Below are positions 8,698 through 17,739 of a stretch of 64,000 nt of DNA, piece after piece. The stretch's first letter is position 1; every line of letters starts with the position of its first letter. Under the pieces are notes generated by a model. The model saw only the letters and a list, made by a program, of their open reading frames with translations. It had not been told where the DNA came from and searched no databases. A program made the position numbers and the translations under genes. This stretch comes from Bradyrhizobium diazoefficiens (GTDB taxonomy: Bacteria > Pseudomonadota > Alphaproteobacteria > Rhizobiales > Xanthobacteraceae), in the NCBI RefSeq assembly GCF_018131185.1, contig NZ_JAFCJE010000001.1:124001-188000 (forward strand), written 5' to 3'.

Positions 8698-10197
8698 TCA
8701 ATCCGCCACGATCTTCACGCGATCGCGCACCTTCACCTGCGCGTTGCGATCGAGTCCGTTCAGCACGCGGAAGCGCTCGGCGGGATGATCGACGCCGGCC
8801 ATGCGGTGGGACAGCGATTCCACGGTGTCACCGGGCTGCACGGTGATGACCTTGATGCGCAGCGGACGCGCGGCCTGGATCTCGTCGAGCGTCAGGCGGC
8901 GGAATGAATTGACGGTCTCGCGCGCATTGCGCTCGCTCTCGGTCGATTTCTGCCGTGTCGCGAAGATGAAGCGGTAGACGTCGCTGCCGAAGCGCAGCGC
9001 ATAGACCTTGAACTGCCACTGGTCGCCCTTGGCGGTGGCGGACGCGGCCGGGAAGCCGTTGATGGTGATGTCCTCGGTCGACGCCTTCTCGACGCCTTCC
9101 ATCCAGCCGGAATTAAGGTAGTCGCCGAGCGATTGCTCGGACGGCACGCGCACCACGTCGAAACGCATGGCCTGTGCGCCGCCCTCGCGCACGCCGATCA
9201 CGGCCTGGGCGGTGTTGTCGAGCGTGAAATTGTCCGGCGCCTGGAAGGTGAAGCCCAGCTTCGGATGAAGGAAACGGCGGCCGCGCACGAAACCTTCGCT
9301 GGGGTCTTCGCCGTAGACGAGATTGTCGATCGCGGCGAGATAGGTCTCTCGGTCGCGCTCGGCGCCCTCCGGGGCAGTATACTGCCGCGCAATGGCCTGC
9401 GCGTTCTGCACGCGCTCCGGGGTCGCCGGATGCGACGAGGTGAAATCCTGCGCGCGCGGATCGAGCGAGGACTTGCCGGCCTTCAGCTCGGCATTGCGCT
9501 CCATCGCGGAGAGGAAGCGCGCCGCGCCATAAGGGTCGAAATGCGCCTTGGCGGAAATGCCCACCCCGATGCCGTCGGCCTCGATCTCCTGCTTGCGTGA
9601 AAAGCTCGCCATGGTGAGCTTGGTCTTCGCCAGTGCCAGCGCCGTGAGGTCCGGGTCGTTGCTCATGTCGGTGACGACCCGGGTGACGATCGCGGCCTGG
9701 CGGGCCTGGTCCTCGCGCATCGCGGCGTGCTTGGACAGCACATGCGCCATCTCGTGGCTGAGCACGGAGGACAATTCCGACGTATCGCTCGCGAGCGCAA
9801 GAAGTCCGCGCGTGACATAGAGCTGGCCGTTCGGCAGCGCGAACGCGTTCACCGCGCCGGAATTGAGGATGGTGACCTTGTAGCCCTGGTCGGGACGATC
9901 GGAGGCCGCGACGAGCCGGTCGACGGTCTTGCTGACGAGTGATTCGAGCCTGGGATCGTCATAAGTGCCGCCATAGCTCGCCAGGATGCGCTCGTGCTCC
10001 TTCTCGGTGGCGGGGGTCTGGGCGACGGCCGGCTTCGGCTTCGGCATCGCGACCGTCGCCGGGACCGCCGCGGTCTGGAACCGGCCCATGTCGCCGCAGC
10101 CCGCGAGCGCCGTACCCAATACGAGGCATAGCGCGGCCGGCGCCGCCCGCAGGCGGCGGCGTTCGTTCCGTACGTGCCTTTCTAGCACCCCATTCAC
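8698..10197 (-). CDS. M48-family metalloprotease lipoprotein with LysM-like C-terminus
   Basis: 499-aa exported zinc protease. A lipobox ALAGC (C34) follows a basic N-terminus, so it should be membrane-anchored on the periplasmic side. The zinc motif HEMAH is at 148-152 and the third-ligand helix, with EIEAD, at about 204-208. The N-terminal half matches the BepA/YfgC-type Peptidase_M48 fold. The last 50 residues (IKVITVQPGDTVESLS... to the end) look like a LysM-type peptidoglycan-binding segment. The family commonly serves in outer-membrane protein quality control; that role is inferred here. Confidence 0.88.
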   Translation of the reverse strand: MNGVLERHVRNERRRLRAAPAALCLVLGTALAGCGDMGRFQTAAVPATVAMPKPKPAVAQTPATEKEHERILASYGGTYDDPRLESLVSKTVDRLVAASDRPDQGYKVTILNSGAVNAFALPNGQLYVTRGLLALASDTSELSSVLSHEMAHVLSKHAAMREDQARQAAIVTRVVTDMSNDPDLTALALAKTKLTMASFSRKQEIEADGIGVGISAKAHFDPYGAARFLSAMERNAELKAGKSSLDPRAQDFTSSHPATPERVQNAQAIARQYTAPEGAERDRETYLAAIDNLVYGEDPSEGFVRGRRFLHPKLGFTFQAPDNFTLDNTAQAVIGVREGGAQAMRFDVVRVPSEQSLGDYLNSGWMEGVEKASTEDITINGFPAASATAKGDQWQFKVYALRFGSDVYRFIFATRQKSTESERNARETVNSFRRLTLDEIQAARPLRIKVITVQPGDTVESLSHRMAGVDHPAERFRVLNGLDRNAQVKVRDRVKIVAD

Positions 10198-10223
10198 GTC
10201 GCTTAACCCGTGCCTGGCCCTCG

Positions 10224-10994
10224 TTAGGGCCTTTCCCCTGTCGGCTCGCTTGCGCCCAGCAACTCGACTTGCCCTATGAGCCGCACATCGATCCGCGGCC
10301 CCGTATTTTCCTCAACCCAGCCCCGAACTCGAATACGTTTATTTTCCAAGGACTTGAGGGTGATGCCGGCGCCTTCGAACACCGGTAGCGAGCGCTTTGA
10401 AATAGTCGCCGCAAAGCCGCGTGTCCAGTTCCGTCCAAAGTTGAGGTAGGTCATTGCCCCAGCTTGCCGGACCGACAGAACTTTGCCCTCGACCACCATA
10501 AAGCGCCCGATCCCCGCCAAAATATCGTCCGGACTTTCCGCGTTTTTTATGGCCGACGGGTCAGCCCAACTGCCCTTTTTTTGGCGCCGCGCCGCTGCTT
10601 CCGACGCCATCAGGGCGGCTGCGCAGTCCTTGTCCACGATCTCGGCGGAGACGAGGGCGTCGCCTTGGGCCAGCAACATGGCCTGCACGGAGGCGTCGCT
10701 CTCGCCGACAAAGAGAAGCGCGCCTTGGCGGCCGTAGCGGTCCGGCGTGTCGTCGATGCCGCGGAGCGTGACGTTGCGTCCGACGAGCAGCGACGCCAGC
10801 GCCTGCTTCGCGGACGCCGTGGGCTCGATCCCCAGCAGACGGATCTCGCGGCCGTCGTCCAGACGCACGCTGCGCGCATCGACGATGGCGGCGACGCGGC
10901 CTTCGCCTTGCGTCTCGAACCGGCATGGCGTCGCGAACGCGGTGTGACCCGCGGCAATCAAGAATGCGACGATGAGGTGAAGCTGTCGCGTCAC
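10224..10994 (-). CDS. Secreted thermonuclease (SNase-fold) domain protein, active site degenerate
   Basis: About 256 aa from a GTG at 10994, with a signal peptide (LIVAFLIAAGHTAFA). An SNase-like core follows: GRVAAIVDARSVRLDDG..IRLLGIEP and DRYGRQGALLFV. The usual catalytic string is RLxGIDAPE; here it reads RLLGIEPTA, so the calcium/catalytic acids are replaced and nuclease activity is doubtful. The second arginine (RYGR) is kept. The C-terminal part (TYLNFGRNW...) resembles an OB-fold extension seen in related secreted proteins. It ends 26 bp before the M48 gene starts, on the same strand, so the two may be co-transcribed. The GTG start lacks a strong ribosome binding site. Confidence 0.7.
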   Translation of the reverse strand: MTRQLHLIVAFLIAAGHTAFATPCRFETQGEGRVAAIVDARSVRLDDGREIRLLGIEPTASAKQALASLLVGRNVTLRGIDDTPDRYGRQGALLFVGESDASVQAMLLAQGDALVSAEIVDKDCAAALMASEAAARRQKKGSWADPSAIKNAESPDDILAGIGRFMVVEGKVLSVRQAGAMTYLNFGRNWTRGFAATISKRSLPVFEGAGITLKSLENKRIRVRGWVEENTGPRIDVRLIGQVELLGASEPTGERP

Positions 10995-11369
10995 GTGACC
11001 CGGAGAGGTTGCGTTGTACGTCGATCCTAACTCAAACGACGCCAACGACGAAGCGGACCTCGAAGAGCGACGGCGGAAGCGTGCCCGCGTCCTTGCCAAT
11101 CGCGAGGGCGGTGGGCACGGCGTGAAGAGCGCGCCTTTGCCCCACCACGGCAGCGAGTGTGAGGCTTCGCTGTTACGTCCCACGCGCGCGACGACGGCGC
11201 GGAAACATCTCTCGTCATCTCACCATTCCGTTTTGCGGAAAACGGGCCGCGGTCGCAAGACGCGCATAGCGCCCCGCGCTTGCTGCGCAGTTGCGCATGC
11301 GGCATGATTGCGGCAACACCAATAACCAAGCCGCCATCAGAGACAGGCGATTAAAGGGAGACTATTTTG
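10995..11369. other. Intergenic region, no gene seen
   Basis: The 375 bp between the SNase-fold gene and the LivK-type gene hold a family A repeat (11109-11149) and a hairpin-forming dyad at 11228-11245 (CCGTTTT-GCGG-AAAACGG). A Shine-Dalgarno sequence AAGGGAG at 11353-11359 serves the downstream gene. No open frame here resembles a protein. Confidence 0.5.
11109..11149. repeat. Intergenic palindromic repeat, family A, single unit
   Basis: One stem-loop with arms GTGGGCACGGCG and CGCGCCTTTGCCCCAC, the same unit that occurs doubled at 8534, 21041 and 52807. Confidence 0.5.
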
Positions 11370-12575
11370 ATGAAGCACGTTCTGTCGGGCATTTTTGCCG
11401 CCGCGTTTGCCCTCAACGCGAGCGCCGTGCAAGCCCAGGACAAGCCACCTCTCAAGATCGGCGGCATCCTGGACATGTCGAGCCTCTATGCCGACATCAC
11501 AGGCCCCGGCAGCGAGACTGCGGCCAAGATGGCTGTCGAGGATTTTGGCGGCGAGGTGCTCGGCCGCAAGATCCAGGTGCTCGCGGCCGACCATCAAAAC
11601 AAGGCCGATCTCTCCGCCAACATCGCCCGCGACATGCTCGACAACCAGGGCGTCGAGATGATCTACGACGTCGCCGCCTCCGCCACCGCGCTTGCCGCCG
11701 GCGAGATCGCCAAGGCGCGCAACAAGATCGTCATCTTCAACGGCCCGGGCTCGATCCGTCTCACCAACGAAGCCTGCGGCCCTTACACCATCCACTACGT
11801 GTTCGACACCTACGGTCAGGCGAACGTGACCGGTCTTGCGGCCGTGAAGACGGGCCTCGACAGCTGGTACTTCCTCACCGCCGATTATGCTTTCGGCCAG
11901 GATCTCGAAAAGGACACCAGTGCCGTCGTGACCAAGACCGGCGGAAAGGTGCTCGGCAGCGTGCGCCATCCGCTCAATACGTCGGACTTTTCGTCGTTCC
12001 TGCTTCAGGCGCAGGCTTCCAAGGCCAAGGTGATTGGCTTGGCCAACGCCGGCGGCGACACCGTCAACGCCATCAAGCAGGCCGCCGAGTTCGGCATCAC
12101 CAAGGGCGGCCAGAAAGTGTCGCCGTTGCTCGCCTTCGTCACCGACATCGACTCGATCGGGCTCGAGACCGCGCAGGGCCTGCTGCTGGCCGAGGCGTTC
12201 TACTGGGACATGAACGACGACACGCGTGCCTTCTCGAAGCGCTTCCAGGAGCGTGTGAAGCGGCCGCCGACCTCGGCGCAGGCCGGCGTCTACTCCTCCG
12301 TGACGCATTACCTGAAGGCCGTGAAAGCGGCCGGCACGACCGACGCGGCCACGGTGATGAAGGTGATGAAGGAAACGCCGATCAACGATTTCTTCGCCAA
12401 GGGCGGCAAGATCCGCGAGGACGGCCGCATGATCCACGACATGTATCTGTTCGAGGTGAAGAAGCCGTCGGAGTCCAAGGGCCGCTGGGACGATTACAAG
12501 CTGCTTGCCACCGTGCCCGGGAGCGAAGCTTTCCAGTCGCTTGAGCAGTCGCGCTGCCCGCTGGTGAAGAAGTGA
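11370..12575 (+). CDS. Branched-chain amino acid-type ABC transporter substrate-binding protein
   Basis: 401-aa periplasmic binding protein of the LivJ/LivK (Peripla_BP_6) class. It has a signal peptide ending about LNASAVQAQ and the family opening LKIGGILDMSSLYADITGPGS. The ATG at 11370 is preceded by AAGGGAG at good spacing; the TTG at 11367 is a less likely start. No permease or ATPase genes sit beside it, so it is an orphan or serves a transporter elsewhere. In this family such proteins often bind aromatic or other carboxylic acids rather than amino acids; the ligand is not determinable. Confidence 0.88.
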   Translation: MKHVLSGIFAAAFALNASAVQAQDKPPLKIGGILDMSSLYADITGPGSETAAKMAVEDFGGEVLGRKIQVLAADHQNKADLSANIARDMLDNQGVEMIYDVAASATALAAGEIAKARNKIVIFNGPGSIRLTNEACGPYTIHYVFDTYGQANVTGLAAVKTGLDSWYFLTADYAFGQDLEKDTSAVVTKTGGKVLGSVRHPLNTSDFSSFLLQAQASKAKVIGLANAGGDTVNAIKQAAEFGITKGGQKVSPLLAFVTDIDSIGLETAQGLLLAEAFYWDMNDDTRAFSKRFQERVKRPPTSAQAGVYSSVTHYLKAVKAAGTTDAATVMKVMKETPINDFFAKGGKIREDGRMIHDMYLFEVKKPSESKGRWDDYKLLATVPGSEAFQSLEQSRCPLVKK

Positions 12576-12619
12576 CGGGGGTAAGTCGCCTTGGTGACGA
12601 GCGTGTCCAACGATAGGTC

Positions 12620-12666
12620 GTCATCCCGGGGCCCGGGTTCGCGACGTCGTCGCGCCCCGGAATGAC
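12620..12666. repeat. Intergenic palindromic repeat, family B, single hairpin
   Basis: Inverted arms GTCATCCCGGGG and CCCCGGAATGAC enclose a CG-rich loop with GCGACGTCGTCGC. It lies between the LivK-type gene and the enoyl-CoA hydratase gene. Confidence 0.55.
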
Positions 12667-12705
12667 CAAGTGAGAGAGTGGCACCACAGAAAGAGGCCAA
12701 CATCC

Positions 12706-13494
12706 ATGAACGACATGGTCCTGCAAAAGCTCGAAGGCGGGCTGCTCACCATCACGATGAACCGGCCGGAGCGAAAGAATGCGCTCAACCCCGAGATGGT
12801 CGCGGGGTTGGTCGACGCCGCGCGGCGCGCGGCCGACGATCCGGAGGTGCGGGCGGTGCTGTTCAAGGGCGCCGGCGGATCGTTCTGCGTCGGCGGCGAC
12901 GTCAAGTCGATGGCGGCAGGCCGGGCGCCGCTGCCGTTCGAGCAGAAGCTCGCAAACTTGCGCCGCGGCATGGAGGTCTCGCGCATCCTGCACCAGATGC
13001 CGAAGCCCGTGGTGGCGCAGCTCGATGGTGCCGCCGCCGGCGCGGGCCTGTCGATGGCACTGTCCTGCGACCTGCGCATCGCCTCCGAATCCTGCAAGAT
13101 TACCACTGCCTTCGCCAAGGTCGGCTTCTCCGGCGATTACGGCGGCACCTATTTCCTCACCCAGCTGCTCGGCAGCGCGCGGGCGCGCGAGCTCTATCTG
13201 ATGTCGCCGGTCCTGACCGCGAAAGAGGCGCATGCGATCGGCATGGTGACCAAGGTCGTGCCCGACGCCGAGATCGACGCCGCTGCCCACGAACTCGCGC
13301 TGTCGCTGGCGCAGGGGCCCTCGATCGCGCTCGGCTTCATCAAGCGCAACATCAACAATGCCGAGCATCTGGCGCTGGAGGATTGCTTCGACGGCGAGGC
13401 GATCCATCACACCCGCTGCGGCGACACCGAGGACCACAAGGAGGCCGCAAAGGCGTTCGTGGAGAAGCGCAAGCCGACCTTCAGGGGTGCATGA
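12706..13494 (+). CDS. Enoyl-CoA hydratase/isomerase family protein
   Basis: Crotonase-fold protein of 262 aa. NRPERKNALNPEM opens the fold. The first oxyanion-hole segment is FKGAGGSFCVGGDVKSM and the second AQLDGAAAGAGLSMALSCDLRIA. The usual catalytic glutamates are not plainly present at the second position, so isomerase or hydrolase chemistry is possible. The ATG at 12706 (MNDMVLQK) is chosen; an extension to 12670 overlaps the preceding repeat. Its stop overlaps the ATG of the VOC-fold gene (ATGA). Confidence 0.85.
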   Translation: MNDMVLQKLEGGLLTITMNRPERKNALNPEMVAGLVDAARRAADDPEVRAVLFKGAGGSFCVGGDVKSMAAGRAPLPFEQKLANLRRGMEVSRILHQMPKPVVAQLDGAAAGAGLSMALSCDLRIASESCKITTAFAKVGFSGDYGGTYFLTQLLGSARARELYLMSPVLTAKEAHAIGMVTKVVPDAEIDAAAHELALSLAQGPSIALGFIKRNINNAEHLALEDCFDGEAIHHTRCGDTEDHKEAAKAFVEKRKPTFRGA

Positions 13495-14243
13495 CCATGA
13501 CACCCTATATGCGGTTGCGACAGATCTGCCTGGTCGCGCCGCAGCTCGCGCCTGTCGTCTCCGACATCGCGGAGATCATGGGCCTTGCTGTGTGCTACCG
13601 CGACGGCAATGTGGCGAAATACGGCCTGGAGAATGCGCTACTCCCGGTCGATACGATTTTGCTGGAGGTGGTCGCCCCCTTCAAGGACGGCACCACGGCC
13701 GGCCGCTTCATCGAGAAGACCGGCGGCCGCGGCGGCTATATGGCGATCTTCTGCTGTAACGATCCCGACGAGCGCGGGCGCATCGGCAATGGGATGGGCG
13801 TGCGCACCGCCAACGTCATCGACCACGCGCCCTATCACGGCGTGCAGCTCCACCCCCGCGACTGCCGCGCCGCCTTCATCGAGTTCAACCATACCGAAGG
13901 CAGCGACGACGTTTTGGGGCCGTACCCGCCGGCCGGGCCGGACTGGCAGAGCTTCATCCGCAAGGATGTGACGGAGGCGCTGACGGTCGTGGAGATGCAG
14001 AGCCCGGATCCGCAAGGGCTGGCGGAGCACTGGGGCAAGATCATCGGCATCACGCCCAGCGGCGCCGAGCTGAAGCTGCCCAATGCGACCTTCCGCTTCG
14101 TGAAGGGCGCCAGCGAGATCATGAGCGCACTGGAGTTTCGGGTGACCGACGCGGCGCGCGTGCTGCACGCGGCACGGGCGAAAGGGCACGCGGTCGCGGG
14201 GAACGAGTTCTTGCTGGGCGGAGTGACGTTTCGGGTGAGCTGA
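13491..14243 (+). CDS. VOC/glyoxalase-fold protein of unknown function
   Basis: About 250 aa with two beta-alpha-beta-beta-beta modules suggested by the pattern LRQICLVAPQLAPVVSDIAEIMGLAV...(N-terminal) and LTVVEMQSPDPQGLAEHWGKIIGI (C-terminal). This is typical of the vicinal oxygen chelate superfamily. Coupling by ATGA overlap to the enoyl-CoA hydratase suggests a shared pathway. Metal ligands are not certain from the sequence. It may act on a CoA thioester as an epimerase-like enzyme, but that is inference. Confidence 0.65.
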   Translation: MTMTPYMRLRQICLVAPQLAPVVSDIAEIMGLAVCYRDGNVAKYGLENALLPVDTILLEVVAPFKDGTTAGRFIEKTGGRGGYMAIFCCNDPDERGRIGNGMGVRTANVIDHAPYHGVQLHPRDCRAAFIEFNHTEGSDDVLGPYPPAGPDWQSFIRKDVTEALTVVEMQSPDPQGLAEHWGKIIGITPSGAELKLPNATFRFVKGASEIMSALEFRVTDAARVLHAARAKGHAVAGNEFLLGGVTFRVS

Positions 14244-14256
14244 TCCTATTTGTTAT

Positions 14257-14387
14257 CCGTCACCCTGAGGTGCTCGCCTCTTCGGCGGCCCTCGAAGGGC
14301 GACAGCCCGGCTGCATCTCTGCCGTCCATCCTTCGAGGCTCTCAGCACGGCGCTCTGCACCGTGCTGCTCGCACCTCAGGATGACGG
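14257..14387. repeat. Long intergenic palindromic repeat, family C (CCTGAGGTGC type), copy 1
   Basis: Outer inverted arms read CCGTCACCCTGAGGTGCTCG and, at the right end, the near-complement ending GCACCTCAGGATGACGG. Inner sequence contains CCTTCGAGG and CCCTCGAAGGG. The second copy is at 51039-51182. It lies between convergent genes. Confidence 0.7.
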
Positions 14388-14417
14388 GTCGAGAGGGCTG
14401 CATGCGGTGCAGCGGAA

Positions 14418-15230
14418 CTACCTTCCCTTGAAATTTGCCGAGCGCCGTTCTTCCGTGGCCTTCACGCCTTCCTTAAAATCTTCCGTCGCCCGCAACCGCG
14501 TCTGCTCGGCGAGCTCGTGATTGGTGGCGGCCATGACGCGATCGGCCAATCCCGCGCGCATCGTGGCGCGGGTCGAGAGCAGGCCGAGCGGGGAGCATTC
14601 GGCGATCTCGCCGGCGAGCTTCATCGCGGCCGCCTTGACCTGGTCCTGCGGCACCAGCTCGTTGGCGAGCCCCCATTTGTAGGCCTCCTCGCCGGTGACG
14701 CGGCGGCTGGTGTAGAACATCAGCTCGGCGTTGTTCTTGCCGATCAGCTCGGGCAGTGTCGTCGTCAGGCCGAAGCCGGGGTGGAAGCCGAGCTTGGTGA
14801 AGTTCGCGGAGAAGCGCGCCTCGGGGCAGGTGACGCGAAAATCGGCGGAAACGGCGAGGCCCAATCCGCCGCCGATGGCGGCGCCCTGCACGGCGGCGAC
14901 GATCGGCTTCTTGGCGCGGAAGATGCGCACGGCCTGGATGTAGAGATGGTTGATCGCCCCGAGGCTGTCGGCGGGGTCGCCCTTCTTGTCGGCTTCGCGC
15001 GCTTCCTGCGCCTGCCGCGCCGGATCCTGGAAGTTGGCGCCGGCGCAAAAGGCCTTGCCCTGTGCGGAGAGCACGGAGGCGCGGATCTCGATGTCGCGGT
15101 CGAACTCCTCGAGCGCATCCGCAATCTGGTTGATCAGCGAAATGTCGAAGAAGTTCAGCGGCGGGCGGCGGATCTCGATGGTGCCGACGTGTCCGACCTT
15201 CTCGACGCCGATATCCTTGTAGGTGCTCAT
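14418..15230 (-). CDS. Enoyl-CoA hydratase/isomerase family protein
   Basis: 270-aa crotonase-fold protein. The segment ASVLSAQGKAFCAGANF forms the first oxyanion hole and AAVQGAAIGGGLGLAVSADFRVT the second. The ATG at 15230 is preceded by AAGGGA. It lies 16 bp downstream of the acyl-CoA dehydrogenase stop and is the third gene of a minus-strand unit with the two dehydrogenase-family genes, so it probably acts on their product. Confidence 0.87.
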   Translation of the reverse strand: MSTYKDIGVEKVGHVGTIEIRRPPLNFFDISLINQIADALEEFDRDIEIRASVLSAQGKAFCAGANFQDPARQAQEAREADKKGDPADSLGAINHLYIQAVRIFRAKKPIVAAVQGAAIGGGLGLAVSADFRVTCPEARFSANFTKLGFHPGFGLTTTLPELIGKNNAELMFYTSRRVTGEEAYKWGLANELVPQDQVKAAAMKLAGEIAECSPLGLLSTRATMRAGLADRVMAATNHELAEQTRLRATEDFKEGVKATEERRSANFKGR

Positions 15231-15246
15231 GATGATCCCTTGATGA

Positions 15247-16407
15247 TTAGCGCAGCCCAAGTCCGCGGGCGATGATGCCGCGCAGCACCTCCGTGGTGCC
15301 GCCCTGGATGGTGAGTTTCGGCGCGGTCTTGATGGCGAAGTCGAGCTGCCGCTCCAGCGTCTCGCGGTTGGTCGCGGTCTCCTCGACGAAGGCGGCGAGA
15401 TCGCGCACCCGATGCGGAAGCTGCTGCTCCCAGACCGTGCCGATGTCCTTGACGATGGACGCCTCGACCACCGGCTCCTTGCCGGCCTCGAGCATGCCGG
15501 CGACCGAGACCGACATGCGCCGCATGGTGTGGAGCTGCGCGACGAGACGGCCGATGCCTTCGGCGCTGCGCGTATCCGGGTTGGGACCGACGGCGCGGAC
15601 CAGTTCGGTCAGCACGTAATAGGTTTCGAGGAAACGCTCGGGGCCCGAACGCTCATAGGCAAGCTCGCTCGTCGCCTGCTTCCAGGCACCGTCGACCTCG
15701 CCGAGAACGTGGTCGTCGGGGACGAAGAAGTCGGTAAAGACGACCTCGTTGAACTCGTACTGGCCGGTGATCTGGCCGATCGGGTTCACCTTGATGCCCG
15801 GCTGCTTCATCTTGACCAGGAACTGGGTCAGGCCGTGGCGACGGTTTTCCTTGGTCGGCGGCGAGGTCCGGAAGATCGCGATCATGTAGTCGGCGATGTG
15901 CGCCGACGAGGTCCAGATCTTGCTGCCGTTGATGAGATAGCCGCCGTCGGTCTTGGTCGCGCGCGTCTTCGCGGCGAACAGGTCCGAGCCTGAATTCGGC
16001 TCGCTCATGCCGATCGCAAAGCAGATCTCGCCTCGGCAGATCCGCGGCAGAATCTCCATCTTGATATGTTCGGGCGCGTATTTGATCAGCACCGGCCCAC
16101 TCTGGCGATCGGCGACGAAGAAGCGCCGCGTCGGCGCGTTGGCGACGCGCATTTCCTCGGTCACCACGTAACGCTCGAGGAAGGAGCGCTCCTGGCCGCC
16201 ATATTTCTTCGGCCAGGTCATGCCCAGCCAGCCCTTGGCGCCGACCCGGCGGGAGAATTCCGGCGCGTCGGTGTCTTCGCGGTTGGGCTGGTGCGGATCG
16301 AAAGTGCCGGCGGCGATTTCCTCGGCGAGAAAGGCGCGCACTTCCTTGCGCAATTGCTCGCACTTCTCGGGCAGACGGATCGGATCGAAACGGAGCGCGG
16401 CGGTCAT
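15247..16407 (-). CDS. Acyl-CoA dehydrogenase, probable catalytic subunit of a heteromeric enzyme
   Basis: 386 aa. It has an N-terminal helical domain, a middle beta domain with FAIGMSEPNSGSDL and NGSKIWTSSAH, and a C-terminal helical domain ending IQGGTTEVLRGIIARGLGL. The GGTTE glutamate is in the position of the catalytic base in many family members. The preceding gene encodes a second, shorter dehydrogenase-like chain, as in the alpha2beta2 enzymes of steroid and cholate degradation. GGGAGAGA precedes the ATG at 16407. Confidence 0.87.
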   Translation of the reverse strand: MTAALRFDPIRLPEKCEQLRKEVRAFLAEEIAAGTFDPHQPNREDTDAPEFSRRVGAKGWLGMTWPKKYGGQERSFLERYVVTEEMRVANAPTRRFFVADRQSGPVLIKYAPEHIKMEILPRICRGEICFAIGMSEPNSGSDLFAAKTRATKTDGGYLINGSKIWTSSAHIADYMIAIFRTSPPTKENRRHGLTQFLVKMKQPGIKVNPIGQITGQYEFNEVVFTDFFVPDDHVLGEVDGAWKQATSELAYERSGPERFLETYYVLTELVRAVGPNPDTRSAEGIGRLVAQLHTMRRMSVSVAGMLEAGKEPVVEASIVKDIGTVWEQQLPHRVRDLAAFVEETATNRETLERQLDFAIKTAPKLTIQGGTTEVLRGIIARGLGLR

Positions 16408-16423
16408 GTGTTTCTCTCCCTGA

Positions 16424-17488
16424 TCAGCGCGATGCCACGAGCGGCCACAATTCGTCGGCGCCGCGGTTTGCGACCAGCTTGCCGAGCTCGACGGCCCAGT
16501 GGCTTTCCGAACCGAAATCGTCGCGCCAGGCCAGCGCCCGGAGCGAATAGCGGTGCAGGATGTGCTCGAGGGTGAAACCGATCGCGCCGTGCACCTGATG
16601 CGCGATGGCGCCGCCTTTCTCGGCGGCTTCCGCGCAGCGGATCTTTGCGGAAGCGGCTTCCAGATAGACCTCGTCGTCGAACGATTTTGCATTCGCGATC
16701 GCATCGGCCGCGGACGTCGCCGCCGCAAGTGCCGCGGCGGATTCGCCGGCGAGGCGCGCCAGATTGTGCTGCACCGCCTGGAATTTCGAGATCTTCTTCT
16801 CGAAGGCGACGCGCTCGTTGGAATAGCGCACCGAGATGTCGAGCATCGATTCCAGCGCGCCAGCGATCTGCAGGCTGCGCGCAACGCCACCCATCAGCAT
16901 CATCGTGGTCTGGTCAAAGCCGTTCGGCGCGACCTTGAGCGTGACGGGCTGGACCTTGTCGAGCGTCACGGTGTCGCTGTGGTCGTAGCCGACATTGAGC
17001 CCGGCCTCGATCCGCGCCTTGGCCGCATCGACCAGCGCGATCGAGACGCCGTCCTTGCCATGTGCGAGCACCGCAAAATGCTTTGCCGCCTTCGCAAAAG
17101 GCACGCCGCGGGCGCGGCCGGAGAGCGAGCCGTCGGCGTCGAGGGTGATACGATCTTTCGGGCTTGCCGGCAGCACGGTCATCTGGCCATCGGGCGATGA
17201 GATCTTCGCCCGCGCCAGAAGCCAGCCCGCCAGCATGGTCTCGGCCAGGGGAACCGAGACGGCGAAACGGCCGGCGGCGTTCAGCAGCGCAAAGCCATCG
17301 GCAAGGCTCGCGCCGGAGCCGCCGAGATCATCGGGCACCCAGGACAATGGCAGGCCGGCTTCGCTCAGCGCCTGCCACAGCGGCGCCTGCCAGGAGTTCT
17401 TCTTGTCGTTGTTGATGGTTTGCGGATCGGCGAGATCGGCGAAGATCTTCTCCGCGGTCTCGACGACGATGTTGTCACTCTCCGCCAC
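16424..17488 (-). CDS. Acyl-CoA dehydrogenase family protein, probable partner subunit
   Basis: 354-aa chain, shorter than typical acyl-CoA dehydrogenases (about 380). The C-terminal motif reads HQVHGAIGFTLEHILHRYSLRAL with no GGTxE glutamate. That pattern is the one seen in the non-catalytic or FAD-stabilising chain of heterotetrameric acyl-CoA dehydrogenases. It is followed 16 bp later by the second subunit. It heads a minus-strand unit divergent from the SDR gene at 17740, with a 16-bp palindrome in between. Confidence 0.82.
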   Translation of the reverse strand: MAESDNIVVETAEKIFADLADPQTINNDKKNSWQAPLWQALSEAGLPLSWVPDDLGGSGASLADGFALLNAAGRFAVSVPLAETMLAGWLLARAKISSPDGQMTVLPASPKDRITLDADGSLSGRARGVPFAKAAKHFAVLAHGKDGVSIALVDAAKARIEAGLNVGYDHSDTVTLDKVQPVTLKVAPNGFDQTTMMLMGGVARSLQIAGALESMLDISVRYSNERVAFEKKISKFQAVQHNLARLAGESAAALAAATSAADAIANAKSFDDEVYLEAASAKIRCAEAAEKGGAIAHQVHGAIGFTLEHILHRYSLRALAWRDDFGSESHWAVELGKLVANRGADELWPLVASR

Positions 17489-17596
17489 AGCGTTCCCCGT
17501 GTTTTGCCGTTGGCGCGTCCCGCCTGGTGGAGCGTACCGCGCAGGTCTTCTTGCGCCCGATGATCCAAAAAAGCCATGGCCCTGACAAGCGTTGAT

Positions 17597-17612
17597 CGCA
17601 GGTCAACCTGCG
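17597..17612. promoter_or_regulatory. 16-bp palindrome in the divergent acyl-CoA dehydrogenase/SDR promoter region
   Basis: Arms CGCAGGT and ACCTGCG flank a 2-nt centre (CA). Located 109 bp upstream of the dehydrogenase start and 128 bp upstream of the SDR start, it is a candidate operator for coordinated control. No regulator gene lies adjacent. Confidence 0.4.
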
Positions 17613-17739
17613 GCGCGGGCATGGGCGTAAGGATCAATAGAAGGCTAATTCCGCTTAGCGGAGTTTGCTCGATTTGCAGGGCGCGACAAACTCGCTAAAC
17701 AGGGCGCGAAAGATCAGAGCCACGGGGAAGGACATCAGG

